NCBI RefSeq assembly: GCF_019468465.1
Contig: NZ_CP080519.1
Coordinates: forward strand, 6,255,001 to 6,319,000
Origin: Amycolatopsis sp. DSM 110486
GTDB lineage: Bacteria > Actinomycetota > Actinomycetes > Mycobacteriales > Pseudonocardiaceae
Reading direction: 5' to 3'
Length of the DNA stretch: 64,000 nucleotides
How positions within the stretch are numbered: position 1 is the stretch's first letter; each line of letters starts with the position of its first letter. Made by a program: the position numbers and the translations under genes. Shown piece by piece: positions 34,564-43,231 of the stretch. Below the pieces are notes generated by a model. The model saw only the letters and a list, made by a program, of their open reading frames with translations. It searched no databases and was not told where the DNA came from.

Positions 34564-36630
34564 ATGGCGGTCGCGCTCACCGGCGAACAGGCGGCGCTGG
34601 CCGCCGCGATCCACGACTGGGCCCGGGTACACGATCCGGTCGCGACCGTGCGCGCGGCCGAGGGGACCGGCGCCCAGCTGCCCGCGCGGTTCGCCGACCT
34701 GGGGTTGTTCGGGGTCGCGTTGCCGCCGTCGGTGGGTGGCGCCGGCGGCGCTGTCACGGATTTGGCGGCAGGGCTGGCTGCAGCGGCTTCGGCGCTGGTC
34801 CCGGGGCCGTTGCTGAGCACGGCGTTGGCCGGGCTGCTGCTCGGTGACGGGGACGTGGTTGAGGCGATCGCGGACGGTGGCGCTCGGGTGGCAGTGCTGC
34901 TCGAAGCGCCTTGTGTCGACGGGTTTCTGCAGGGTTCGTCGGGAGCGGTGCCGGGTGCGGATGCGGGCGCGTGGCTGCTGGTGCCGGTGCCGAGCGGTCA
35001 CGTGCTGCTGCCGCCCGGCGCCGCGGGGGTGTGCGTGGAACCGTTGGCGCCCTTCGACTTCTCGCGTCCGCTCGCGCGGGTGCACTTCGACCGGGTGCCC
35101 GTCGCGGACGTGCTGGAGCTGCCGGACGTCTCGGATTTCGCGGCGACGCTGGCCGTGGGGGAGGCGGCGGGGGTCGCGCGGTGGTGCCTGACGACGGCGG
35201 TCGAGTACGCGCGGGTGCGGGAGCAGTTCGGGCAGGTGATCGGGGCGTTCCAAGCGGTGAAGCACCTGTGCGCCGAGATGCTGTGCCGCGCCGAGGCGGC
35301 GGAGGCACTGGCGTGGGACGCCGCGACCGCGGCTTTCGGCTCGCAGCACGCGGTCGCGGTGGCGAGCGCGGCGGCGGTGGCGCTCGACGCGGCCGTGGAC
35401 AACGCCAAGGACTGCGTCCAGGTGCTGGGCGGCATCGGCTTCACGTGGGAGCACCCGGCGCACCTGTACTTGCGCCGCGCTCTTGCCTTGCGGCACTGGC
35501 TCGGCGGCTCGGCGCGGTGGCGGCAGCGCGCGGCCGACCTCGCGCTGGCGGGGCAGCGGCACACGCTCGACGTGGTCGTGGACGACTCACCGGAGCTCAC
35601 CCGGCTCGTGGCGGAGATCGCCGCCCTGCCGGAAGACGGCCGTCGTGTCGCGCTGGCCGCCGCGGGACTGCTGGCGCCGCACTGGCCTGCGCCTTTCGGC
35701 CGGGACGCCGGAGCCGCCGAGCAGCTGCGCATCGACGCGGCCTTGGCGGAGGCCGGCGTGCGCCGGCCGGACCTCGTGATCGGCGCGTGGGCCGTCCCGA
35801 CGATCCTCGAACACGGCACCGACGAGCAGCGCGCGCGGTTCACCGGCCCCACGCTGCGCGGCGAGCTGACGTGGTGCCAGCTGTTCAGCGAACCCGGCGC
35901 GGGCTCCGACCTGGCGTCGCTGCGCACCGCCGCCCGCCGCGTCGACGGCGGCTGGTGCCTCAACGGGCAGAAGGTGTGGACCTCGCTCGCGCACGAGGCC
36001 GACTGGGCCATCTGCCTGGCCCGCACCGACCCCGACGCGCCCAAGCACAAGGGCATCACGTACTTCCTCGTCGACATGCGCTCACCCGGCATCACCACGC
36101 GCCCGCTGCGCGAGATCACCGGCGCGAGCGTCTTCAACGAGGTCTTTCTCGACGACGTCTTCGTCCCGGACACCGACGTCGTCGCATCTCCGGGCGACGG
36201 CTGGCGCTTGGCCCGCACCACGCTGGCCGGCGAACGCGTGGCCCTCGGCAAGGGCTCCGCGGCGGGGGAGGGTGTGGAGGCTCTGGTGGGTGGCCTGATC
36301 GGCTTGGGCTCCGCGCTCGGCTCGTCCACCCGCGAACGGCTCGGGGCCCTCATCGGCTCCGGCAGCGCCTGCTCCGTCCTGGACCTGCGCGCCACCCTCC
36401 GCCGCCTCGACGGCCAAGGCCCCGGCGCGGAGTCCTCGGTCGCGAAGCTCCTGGGCGTCCGCCACCGGCAGTCCGTCGCGGAATTCGCCCTCGACCTCGC
36501 CCCGGACCTGCTCCCCGACTCCCCGCAGTCCCACGAGTTCCTCCTCACCCGCTGCCTCTCCATCGCCGGCGGCACCACCCAGGTGTTGCTCTCGGCGGTG
36601 GCCGAGCGGGTGCTGGGCCTCCCGCGCTGA
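34564..36630 (+). CDS. fadE34: Fused acyl-CoA dehydrogenase FadE34 (ChsE3)
   Basis: 688 residues: two acyl-CoA dehydrogenase units in one chain. The N-terminal half (to about 330) is degenerate in its active site; the C-terminal half has the FAD-binding LFSEPGAGSDLASL and a catalytic Glu557 in TLAGERVAL. FadE34 of mycobacteria, 711 residues, is a fused enzyme dehydrogenating the 5-carbon side-chain cholesterol CoA thioester. Divergent position to kstR and the perfect KstR box support the same role. GAGGAGG precedes the start. Followed by a helicase gene 35 bp on. Confidence 0.88.
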   Translation: MAVALTGEQAALAAAIHDWARVHDPVATVRAAEGTGAQLPARFADLGLFGVALPPSVGGAGGAVTDLAAGLAAAASALVPGPLLSTALAGLLLGDGDVVEAIADGGARVAVLLEAPCVDGFLQGSSGAVPGADAGAWLLVPVPSGHVLLPPGAAGVCVEPLAPFDFSRPLARVHFDRVPVADVLELPDVSDFAATLAVGEAAGVARWCLTTAVEYARVREQFGQVIGAFQAVKHLCAEMLCRAEAAEALAWDAATAAFGSQHAVAVASAAAVALDAAVDNAKDCVQVLGGIGFTWEHPAHLYLRRALALRHWLGGSARWRQRAADLALAGQRHTLDVVVDDSPELTRLVAEIAALPEDGRRVALAAAGLLAPHWPAPFGRDAGAAEQLRIDAALAEAGVRRPDLVIGAWAVPTILEHGTDEQRARFTGPTLRGELTWCQLFSEPGAGSDLASLRTAARRVDGGWCLNGQKVWTSLAHEADWAICLARTDPDAPKHKGITYFLVDMRSPGITTRPLREITGASVFNEVFLDDVFVPDTDVVASPGDGWRLARTTLAGERVALGKGSAAGEGVEALVGGLIGLGSALGSSTRERLGALIGSGSACSVLDLRATLRRLDGQGPGAESSVAKLLGVRHRQSVAEFALDLAPDLLPDSPQSHEFLLTRCLSIAGGTTQVLLSAVAERVLGLPR

Positions 36631-36665
36631 CCCGTTTGTCGTACCCCTGCCCTACGGTGCTGGGC

Positions 36666-39407
36666 GTGGAGTTCGGCGCACTGACCCAGGCCACCTACCT
36701 TCCCTCGGACCCGCCGCGGGAGGGTGTGCTGGCGTTGTGGGGCGACGAGGTCGCGGGGGACACCGCGATCGAGCTCGTGCTGCCCAACGACAAGAAGTTC
36801 GCACGCACCAAGGTGGACGCTCGCCTCGTTCCGCTGGCGCGCGCGATCCCGCGGCTGCTGGTGGTGCCCGACGACGTGAGCCCGGCGATCGCCGCGTGGT
36901 CGGCGGTGGTGAACGCCGGGGTCAACCTCGTGGCGCGCGGGCGGTTGCGGCCGGCGCTCACGGCCGGTGGTGTGGGGTCGTGGCGGGTGGGGCCGCTGGA
37001 CGCGGCCGACGAGGAGCTGGTGCGGGGGCTCGCATCGGCGTTGCCGCCGGAGGCGCACGCGTTGCCGTTGTCCGGGGTGAAGCGGATCCGGCTGCATTCG
37101 CCGGAGTCGCTGGTCCGGGCGTTGTGGGACGCGGCGGCCGACGTGCTGGTGCGCAGCCCTGCCGCGTCCGTCGGGGCGGGTGTGCCGGAGTTCGCGGAGG
37201 CCGAGCCGACGCTGGTCGGGCCGGACGGGGCTGCGTGGCTCACCGAGCTGGACGCCCGCGGGCCCCACGGCGCGCAGCTGATCCTGCGGGTCGAAGCGCG
37301 CGAAGACGAGCAGTTCGCGGGCGTGCTGGCCGTGCGGTCCGCGCTGGAGCCGAGCCTGGTCGTCGAAGCCGCGACGCTCTGGGACGCGCCCGACGCCGTG
37401 CTGCACCGCCTCGGCGACCAAGTGGAAACCCAGCTGCTGCTCGGCCTGCGCCGTGGCGCGCGAGCGTGGCCGCCGCTCGGTCGCGTGCTCGCCGAAGCCG
37501 CGCCGACGGAACTGGCCCTGTCCGATGACGACGTCGTGGACCTGCTCGGCTCAGGCGGCCGCGAGCTGGGTAGCGCCGGCATCGAAGTGTTGTGGCCCAA
37601 GGATCTCTTCGCCGGCGAAGTCCGCGCCAAGGCGAGCGCGACGCAGGCGCCGGCCAGCGAGGCGGGCCCCGCGTTCCCCCTCAACGGCCTGCTGGAGTTC
37701 CGCTGGCGCCTGTCCCTCGGCGGCGACGAGCTGACCGACGAGGAGGTCGCCACGCTGGCCGAGGCCAAGCGGCCGCTCGTCCGCCTGCGCGGCCAGTGGG
37801 TGAAGCTCGACCCGCGCCTGCTCGCCCGGATGCGCGCCAAGCGCAACCGCAAGCTCACCGGCGCCGAGGCGCTGGCCGCGGCGCTCACGGGCGAGCTGGA
37901 GCTGGACGGCGAAACCGTGGAGTTCGCCGCGCAGCCCGCGCTCGCCGGGCTGGTCGACCGGCTCAAGGAACGCGACTCCGCGCCGGTCGGCCCGCCCGAC
38001 GGACTCGCGGCGACCCTGCGGCCGTACCAGCTCGCGGGCGTCGGCTGGCTCGCGACGATGACGGGCCTCGGTCTCGGCGCGTGCCTCGCCGACGACATGG
38101 GCCTGGGCAAGACCATCCAGCTCATCGCGCTGCACCTGCACCGCCGCGCACTGAAAGCCGGGCCCACGCTGGTCGTCTGCCCGACGTCGCTGCTCGGCAA
38201 CTGGGAACGCGAGTTCGCCAGGTTCGCGCCGGACGTGCGGGTACGCCGCTTCCACGGCGGCGGCCGCCACCTCGACGACCTGCTGCCCGACGAGGTCGTG
38301 CTCGCCACCTACGGCGTGGTCCGCCGCGACCGCGCGACACTGTCCGAAGTGGACTGGGGGCTCGTCGCCGCCGACGAGGCCCAGCACGTGAAGAACCCGT
38401 TGTCCGCCACGGCGAAAGAGCTGCGGAAGGTCCCGGCCGCCGCGCGCGTGGCGCTCACCGGCACGCCCGTGGAGAACCGGCTCACCGAGCTGTGGTCCTT
38501 GATGGACTGGACGACACCGGGTCTGCTCGGCCCGCTCGACCGCTTCCGCCGCACCGTCGCGCGGCCCATCGAGCGCGACCGCGACCAGACCGCCACGGAG
38601 CGGCTGGCCACGACCGTGCGCCCCTTTCTGTTGCGGCGCAAGAAAACCGACCCGGACATCGCGCCGGAGCTGCCGCGCAAGACCGAGACGGACCGGTTCG
38701 TGCCGCTCACGGCCGAGCAGACCACGCTGTACGAGGCCGTCGTGCGCGAGAACCTGGCCGAGATCCGCGCGTCGCAGGGTGTGCAGCGGCGTGGGCAGGT
38801 GCTGAAGCTGCTCACCGAGCTCAAGCAGATCTGCAACCACCCCGCGCAGTTCCTCAAGGAGAGCGGGGGTGTCCTCACCGGACGCTCCGGCAAGCTCGCC
38901 GCGTTCGAGGAGCTGCTCGACGTGGTCCTCGACGAGGGCGACAGCGTGCTCGTGTTCAGCCAGTACGTGCAGCTGTGCCGCCTGCTCGAACGCCGGCTCG
39001 CCGACCGCGGGCTGCCCGTCGCGCTGCTGTCGGGCGAGGTCGGGCCGAAGCGGCGCGACGAGCTGGTGGCGTCGTTCCAGTCCGGCGAGGTGCCGGTGTT
39101 CCTGTTGTCGCTCAAGGCGGGCGGCGTCGGGCTCAACCTGACGCGCGCGACGCACGTGATCCACTACGACCGCTGGTGGAACCCGGCCGTGGAGGACCAG
39201 GCGACCGACCGCGCGTACCGGATCGGGCAGGACCGGCCGGTGCAGGTCCACCGGCTGATCGCCGAGGGCACGCTGGAGGAGCGCATCGCCACGGTGCTCG
39301 AGGCGAAGCGCGGGCTGGCCGAGGCCGTGGTCGGCGCGGGGGAGGACTGGATCACGGAGTTGTCCGACGACCAGCTCGCCGACCTCGTGCGGCTCGGAGG
39401 TGGGTGA
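36666..39407 (+). CDS. helZ: SNF2-family helicase (HelZ-like)
   Basis: 913 residues from a GTG at 36666. The C-terminal 450 residues are a SNF2 ATPase: Walker A DDMGLGKT (Lys482), DEAQ box at 570-573, LTGTPVENRL, LLRRKKTD, VFSQYVQL, LSLKAGGVGLNLT and the arginine-finger region DRAYRIGQ. The N-terminal 450 residues are the DUF3670-like region found in bacterial SNF2 helicases. It is followed by a SWIM protein overlapping its stop (ATGA), as in mycobacterial HelZ/Rv2102-type pairs. Function probably in DNA repair or chromosome handling; not steroid-related. Confidence 0.88.
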   Translation: MEFGALTQATYLPSDPPREGVLALWGDEVAGDTAIELVLPNDKKFARTKVDARLVPLARAIPRLLVVPDDVSPAIAAWSAVVNAGVNLVARGRLRPALTAGGVGSWRVGPLDAADEELVRGLASALPPEAHALPLSGVKRIRLHSPESLVRALWDAAADVLVRSPAASVGAGVPEFAEAEPTLVGPDGAAWLTELDARGPHGAQLILRVEAREDEQFAGVLAVRSALEPSLVVEAATLWDAPDAVLHRLGDQVETQLLLGLRRGARAWPPLGRVLAEAAPTELALSDDDVVDLLGSGGRELGSAGIEVLWPKDLFAGEVRAKASATQAPASEAGPAFPLNGLLEFRWRLSLGGDELTDEEVATLAEAKRPLVRLRGQWVKLDPRLLARMRAKRNRKLTGAEALAAALTGELELDGETVEFAAQPALAGLVDRLKERDSAPVGPPDGLAATLRPYQLAGVGWLATMTGLGLGACLADDMGLGKTIQLIALHLHRRALKAGPTLVVCPTSLLGNWEREFARFAPDVRVRRFHGGGRHLDDLLPDEVVLATYGVVRRDRATLSEVDWGLVAADEAQHVKNPLSATAKELRKVPAAARVALTGTPVENRLTELWSLMDWTTPGLLGPLDRFRRTVARPIERDRDQTATERLATTVRPFLLRRKKTDPDIAPELPRKTETDRFVPLTAEQTTLYEAVVRENLAEIRASQGVQRRGQVLKLLTELKQICNHPAQFLKESGGVLTGRSGKLAAFEELLDVVLDEGDSVLVFSQYVQLCRLLERRLADRGLPVALLSGEVGPKRRDELVASFQSGEVPVFLLSLKAGGVGLNLTRATHVIHYDRWWNPAVEDQATDRAYRIGQDRPVQVHRLIAEGTLEERIATVLEAKRGLAEAVVGAGEDWITELSDDQLADLVRLGGG

Positions 39408-40567
39408 TGCCGCCCCGAAGGACGTTCGGCAACACCTGGTGGGGCCGCGCCTGGGTGGAGGCGCTGGAGCAGCGCGCGAGCGTCGACCCGAACCGCCTGC
39501 CGCGCGGGCGCACGTACGCGCGCAAGGACACCGTGAGCGAGCTGCACGTCGGCGCCGGCGAGGTCACCGCGCGCGTGCGCGGGAGCCGGCCCGAGCCGTA
39601 CCGCGTGACGATCCGGATGCGCGAGTTCTCGCCGCAGCAGTGGGACACGCTGCTCGACGTCGTCGGCCGCCGCCTCGGCCACACCGCCGCATTGCTCGAC
39701 GGCGAGCTGCCCGAGGAGCTGGCCGCGCAAGCCCGTGAGGCGGGCGCCGACCTGCTCCCCGGACCGGGTGACCTTCGGCCGCGCTGCTCGTGCCCCGACT
39801 CGGCGAACCCGTGCAAACACGTCGCCGCCGTGTACTACGTCGTGGCCGACGAGGTCGACACCGACCCGTTCGTGCTCTTCAAACTCCGCGGCCGCCCCCG
39901 CGACGAGGTCCTCGCCCGGCTGCGCACGCTGCGCGCCCCCGACCGCCCGCAGCACAAGAAGGTCCACGACCCCGGCCTCACCCCGAAGCGCGCGTACGCC
40001 CGCCGCGTCACGTCAGTTCCCCGGTTGCCGCCGGTGCCCGACGTCGCCGGCCCGCCCGCCGTCCTCGACCTCGACCCGCCACCGAGCACGGGCTGGACCT
40101 CGGCCACTCTCGCCACCCTCGCCACTGACGCCGCCTCCCTCGCCCGCGACCTGCTCGTTTCGGGCGGCACCGCGGCCGAGCTGACGTTCGAGGAAGACCT
40201 GGCCCGCCGCGCCGCCGCCCGACCGCTCGACGAACTCCCCGCCCTGGCCCTGGCTGCCGGTGTCGCGCTGCCCGAACTCACCACCCGGGCGGGCGCCTGG
40301 CGCGAAGCCGGCCGCGGCGGCCTCGCCGCCCTGCGCGAAACGTGGTCACCGGGCCCGGGCCCGCTCGCGGACGCTCGCGCCTGCCTCTCGGACACCGGCC
40401 TCCCCGACCCCATCACGACCTGGCGCAACCGCGTGACCCAAGGCCCCCTGCAACTCCGCTACGGCCGCGACCACCGCTGGTACCGCTTCCTCCGCACCGG
40501 CCCGGCCTGGCAGCTTGACGGCCCGCCGTCCACGAGCGCCCTCGACGTCGCCTACCCGCCGGGCTGA
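39407..40567 (+). CDS. SWIM zinc-finger protein, SNF2 partner
   Basis: 386 residues; the ATG overlaps the helicase stop. The SWIM motif is complete: Cys127, Cys129, Cys136, His138 (CSCPDSANPCKHVAAVYYV). The N-terminus (RTFGNTWWGRAWVEALEQRASVDPNRLPRGRTYARK) is typical of actinobacterial SWIM proteins partnered with SNF2. The C-terminal part is Pro/Ala-rich. It would bind DNA or proteins to target the helicase. The 3' end overlaps the convergent regulator by 16 bp. Confidence 0.88.
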   Translation: MPPRRTFGNTWWGRAWVEALEQRASVDPNRLPRGRTYARKDTVSELHVGAGEVTARVRGSRPEPYRVTIRMREFSPQQWDTLLDVVGRRLGHTAALLDGELPEELAAQAREAGADLLPGPGDLRPRCSCPDSANPCKHVAAVYYVVADEVDTDPFVLFKLRGRPRDEVLARLRTLRAPDRPQHKKVHDPGLTPKRAYARRVTSVPRLPPVPDVAGPPAVLDLDPPPSTGWTSATLATLATDAASLARDLLVSGGTAAELTFEEDLARRAAARPLDELPALALAAGVALPELTTRAGAWREAGRGGLAALRETWSPGPGPLADARACLSDTGLPDPITTWRNRVTQGPLQLRYGRDHRWYRFLRTGPAWQLDGPPSTSALDVAYPPG

Positions 40568-41265
40568 TCCGTCCGCAGCTCCACACAGCACCCACCGGGC
40601 GCGGGATCGATCAGCACCGCGTCGACACCGGGCACCTCCAGCCCCGCGACGATGCCGCCCAGGAACGCCTGGTTGATCCCGCACACCAGGTCCGGCGCCT
40701 TGCCCGCCAGCGGGTGGAATGGGCAGTTGCGCAGCCGTACGCAAGTCGGCGTCTCGCGGCGCGGCTCGAATCCCTGCCGGGCGAGGACGGTTTCGGTGAG
40801 CGTCAGGCCGCGTTCGGCGCCGAGGCGGCCGGGGCGCAGGGAGGCGCGTTCGGTGGTGCCCAGTTCCTCGCCCCGCTCACCGGCCACGCGCAGGGCGGCG
40901 ACGCGGGCGGTTTCGCCCTCGGCTTCGGTGACGACGGCGTCGAGGAGGATGTCGGCGAGCACGCCGTGGCGGCGCGGCGGGATGGTGACGGCGAAGTCGG
41001 TGTCGGCGGGTTCGTAGACCTTCGGGGTGCGGCCGACCTTGCGGATGCCGCCGACGGCCTCGTAGCGCGAGCGAAGCAGGCCGGCGTCCACGAGCTTGTC
41101 GAGGTGGAACGCGGCGAGCTTGCGCGAGATCCCGACCGACGCGGCGGCCTCGTCGCGCGTGACGGGCCGCACCGAGCCGCGGATGAACGTGTACATCCCG
41201 CGGCGCAGGTCCTCCTCCAGCGCGGCCACGGCCTTGATCGCGGGAGCGGCGTGCTCAGTCGTCAC
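40552..41265 (-). CDS. ArsR-like regulator with C-terminal cysteines
   Basis: 237 residues. The N-terminal winged helix is clear (VTRDEAAASVGISRKLAAFHLDKLVDAGLL, then a wing with RKVGRTPKVYEP). The C-terminal third has conserved-looking Cys: CVRLRNCPFHPLA, DLVCGINQAF and GGCCVEL, in the manner of SufR-type regulators that bind an iron-sulfur cluster. It is divergent from folE and the reductase gene, with two dyads in the gap, so it probably regulates them in response to redox or iron. Its stop lies inside the convergent SWIM gene. Confidence 0.8.
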   Translation of the reverse strand: MTTEHAAPAIKAVAALEEDLRRGMYTFIRGSVRPVTRDEAAASVGISRKLAAFHLDKLVDAGLLRSRYEAVGGIRKVGRTPKVYEPADTDFAVTIPPRRHGVLADILLDAVVTEAEGETARVAALRVAGERGEELGTTERASLRPGRLGAERGLTLTETVLARQGFEPRRETPTCVRLRNCPFHPLAGKAPDLVCGINQAFLGGIVAGLEVPGVDAVLIDPAPGGCCVELRTDQPGG

Positions 41266-41303
41266 GGGTCCACGATAACGCCCATGGAGGTGTCCGCAAG
41301 TAT

Positions 41304-41323
41304 CAGTTCACCCTGTTGAACTG
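41304..41323. promoter_or_regulatory. Dyad 1 between the ArsR-like gene and folE
   Basis: CAGTTCA and TGAACTG around CCCTGT, a perfect 7-bp dyad, 38 bp upstream of the regulator start and 72 bp upstream of folE. Confidence 0.6.
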
Positions 41324-41335
41324 GTCACCTTGACC
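41323..41335. promoter_or_regulatory. Dyad 2 between the ArsR-like gene and folE
   Basis: GGTCA and TGACC around CCT, sharing one base with dyad 1. Confidence 0.45.
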
Positions 41336-41395
41336 GAGACTGGCAATAAGACCAATACTCATGGACGAAAACCCGCCGAACCCCGAGGGGTCCCC

Positions 41396-41995
41396 ATGCG
41401 CTCCGGCTCTGCTCTGCACGTCGTCCACGAACCCGACCCCGGCATCGACCTCGCCGCCGCCGCGCGCGCCGCCGGCGACTTCCTGCGGGCGCTCGGCGTC
41501 AGCCTGGACACGGAGAGCCTGCAGGGCACGCCCGAGCGCATGGCGCGCGCGTACGCGGAGTTGTTCACGCCACGCTCGTTCGACCTCACCACGTTCCCCA
41601 ACGACGAGGGCTACGACGAGCTGGTGCTGGCCCGCGACATCCCCGTACGGTCGGTGTGCGAGCACCACCTGCTGCCGTTCACGGGCGTCGCGCACGTCGG
41701 CTACCTGCCGGGCGACCGCATCCTCGGCCTGTCGAAGCTTGCGCGCGTGGTCGAGCACTTCGCGTGCCGGCCGCAGGTGCAGGAGCGGCTCACGAAGCAG
41801 GTCGCCGGCTGGCTGGGCGAGCAGCTGAGCCCGAAGGGAGTCGGCGTGGTCATCGAAGCCGAGCACACGTGCATGACGTTGCGCGGCGTGCAGGCCACCG
41901 GCTCCAGCACAGTCACCTCGACACTGCTGGGCACGTTGCGGGAGGATGCTCGCTCCCGCCAGGAGTTCTTCGCACTCACGGGCGTCAACGCATAA
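41396..41995 (+). CDS. folE: GTP cyclohydrolase I
   Basis: 199 residues from the ATG at 41396 after CCGAGGGG. All zinc ligands are present: Cys88 and His91 in SVCEHHLLPF and Cys159 in HTCMTLRG. The reaction makes 7,8-dihydroneopterin triphosphate from GTP, the first step to folate and other pterins. It sits outside any folate cluster and is followed by a ferredoxin reductase-type gene, with a Cys-containing regulator upstream, so it may be a specialised paralogue. Whether the main folate folE lies elsewhere cannot be seen. Confidence 0.92.
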   Translation: MRSGSALHVVHEPDPGIDLAAAARAAGDFLRALGVSLDTESLQGTPERMARAYAELFTPRSFDLTTFPNDEGYDELVLARDIPVRSVCEHHLLPFTGVAHVGYLPGDRILGLSKLARVVEHFACRPQVQERLTKQVAGWLGEQLSPKGVGVVIEAEHTCMTLRGVQATGSSTVTSTLLGTLREDARSRQEFFALTGVNA

Positions 41996-42009
41996 AGGAG
42001 TTGTTTCCT

Positions 42010-43230
42010 TTGCCAGAGCAGGGTTTTGTCATCGTCGGCGCGGGCCTGGCCGGCGCCAAGGCCGCTGAGGCACTGCGGACCCAGGGGTTCGCCGGACGGG
42101 TGACGCTCATCGGCGACGAACCCGACCGGCCCTACGAGCGCCCGCCGCTGTCCAAGGACTTCCTCGCCGGCAAGGCCGAGCGCGACAGCGTGTTCGTGCA
42201 CGAGGAGGGCTGGTACGCCGAGCACGACGTCGACCTGCGCCTGGGCGCCACGGCCACCGCCATCGACCGCGACAACCACGTGGTCCGCCTCGAGGGCGGC
42301 GAGACCGTGGGCTACGACAAACTCCTGCTGGCCACCGGCTCGAGTCCACGGCACCTGCCGATCCCGGGCGCCGACGCCGAGGGCGTGCACTACCTGCGCC
42401 GCCTCGCCGACTCCGCGAAGCTCAAGGAGACGCTCACCGCCGGCACGCGCCTGGCCGTGATCGGCGCGGGCTGGATCGGCCTTGAGGTCGCGGCCGCCGC
42501 GCGCGAGGCCGGGGCCGAGGTGACCGTGCTGGAGGTCGCGGAGCTGCCGCTGCTGGCCGTGCTGGGCCGCGAGGTCGCCACCGTCTTCGCCGACCTGCAC
42601 CGCGCCCGCGGCGTCGATCTGCGCCTCGGCGTGCAGGTCGAGGCCATCACCACCGACGGCGGCAAGGCCACGGGCGTCCGTCTCGACGACGGCACCGAGG
42701 TCGCCGCCGACGCCGTGCTCGTCGCGGTCGGCGCCGCGCCCAACGTCGAGCTCGCGCAGGCCGCGGGCCTGGCCGTGGACAACGGCGTGGTGGTCGACTC
42801 GTCCCTGCGCACCACCGACCCAGACGTCTTCGCCGCCGGCGACATCGCCTCCGCGCTGCACCCGCTGCTCGGCAAGCACGTGCGCGTGGAGCACTGGGCC
42901 AACGCCCTCAACCAGCCCGCCGTCGCCGCCGCCGCGATGGCCGGCCAGGACGCCACCTACGACGAGCTCCCGTACTTCTACACAGACCAATACGACCTGG
43001 GCATGGAGTACCACGGCCACGTCGACCCGGGTGCCTACGACCGCGTCGTCTTCCGCGGCGACGTCGAGGCGCGCGAGTTCATCGCCTTCTGGCTCCGCGA
43101 CGGCCACGTGCTGGCCGGCATGAACGTCAACGTCTGGGACGTCGGCGACCAGCTCAAGGCCCTCATCCGCGCCGAAGGCCCGATCGACGCCGACCGGCTC
43201 GCCGACCCGAACGCGCCGCTCGAACCCTGA
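42010..43230 (+). CDS. FAD-dependent ferredoxin-type reductase
   Basis: 406 residues from a TTG at 42010, nine bases after AAAGGAG. Pyridine nucleotide-disulfide fold of the BphA4/CamA class: FVIVGAGLAGAKAAEAL near the start, DRPYERPPLSKDFL, IGAGWIGLEVAAAAREAGAEVTVLE (NADH motif) and VFAAGDIAS. It moves electrons from NAD(P)H to ferredoxin for an oxygenase or P450. It is 14 bp after folE and probably in its operon. It could feed oxygenases elsewhere, but a link to KshA is not shown; KshB does that. Confidence 0.9.
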   Translation: MPEQGFVIVGAGLAGAKAAEALRTQGFAGRVTLIGDEPDRPYERPPLSKDFLAGKAERDSVFVHEEGWYAEHDVDLRLGATATAIDRDNHVVRLEGGETVGYDKLLLATGSSPRHLPIPGADAEGVHYLRRLADSAKLKETLTAGTRLAVIGAGWIGLEVAAAAREAGAEVTVLEVAELPLLAVLGREVATVFADLHRARGVDLRLGVQVEAITTDGGKATGVRLDDGTEVAADAVLVAVGAAPNVELAQAAGLAVDNGVVVDSSLRTTDPDVFAAGDIASALHPLLGKHVRVEHWANALNQPAVAAAAMAGQDATYDELPYFYTDQYDLGMEYHGHVDPGAYDRVVFRGDVEAREFIAFWLRDGHVLAGMNVNVWDVGDQLKALIRAEGPIDADRLADPNAPLEP

Positions 43231-43231
43231 T

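Noticed and set aside
34911..36665. A large open frame running through fadE34 into the helicase
   Set aside because: The upstream half is out of frame with fadE34 and low in complexity; the helicase starts at the GTG at 36666.
42010..43230. Ferredoxin-type reductase as partner of KshA
   Set aside because: KshB is in the ksh operon and this gene has no KstR box.
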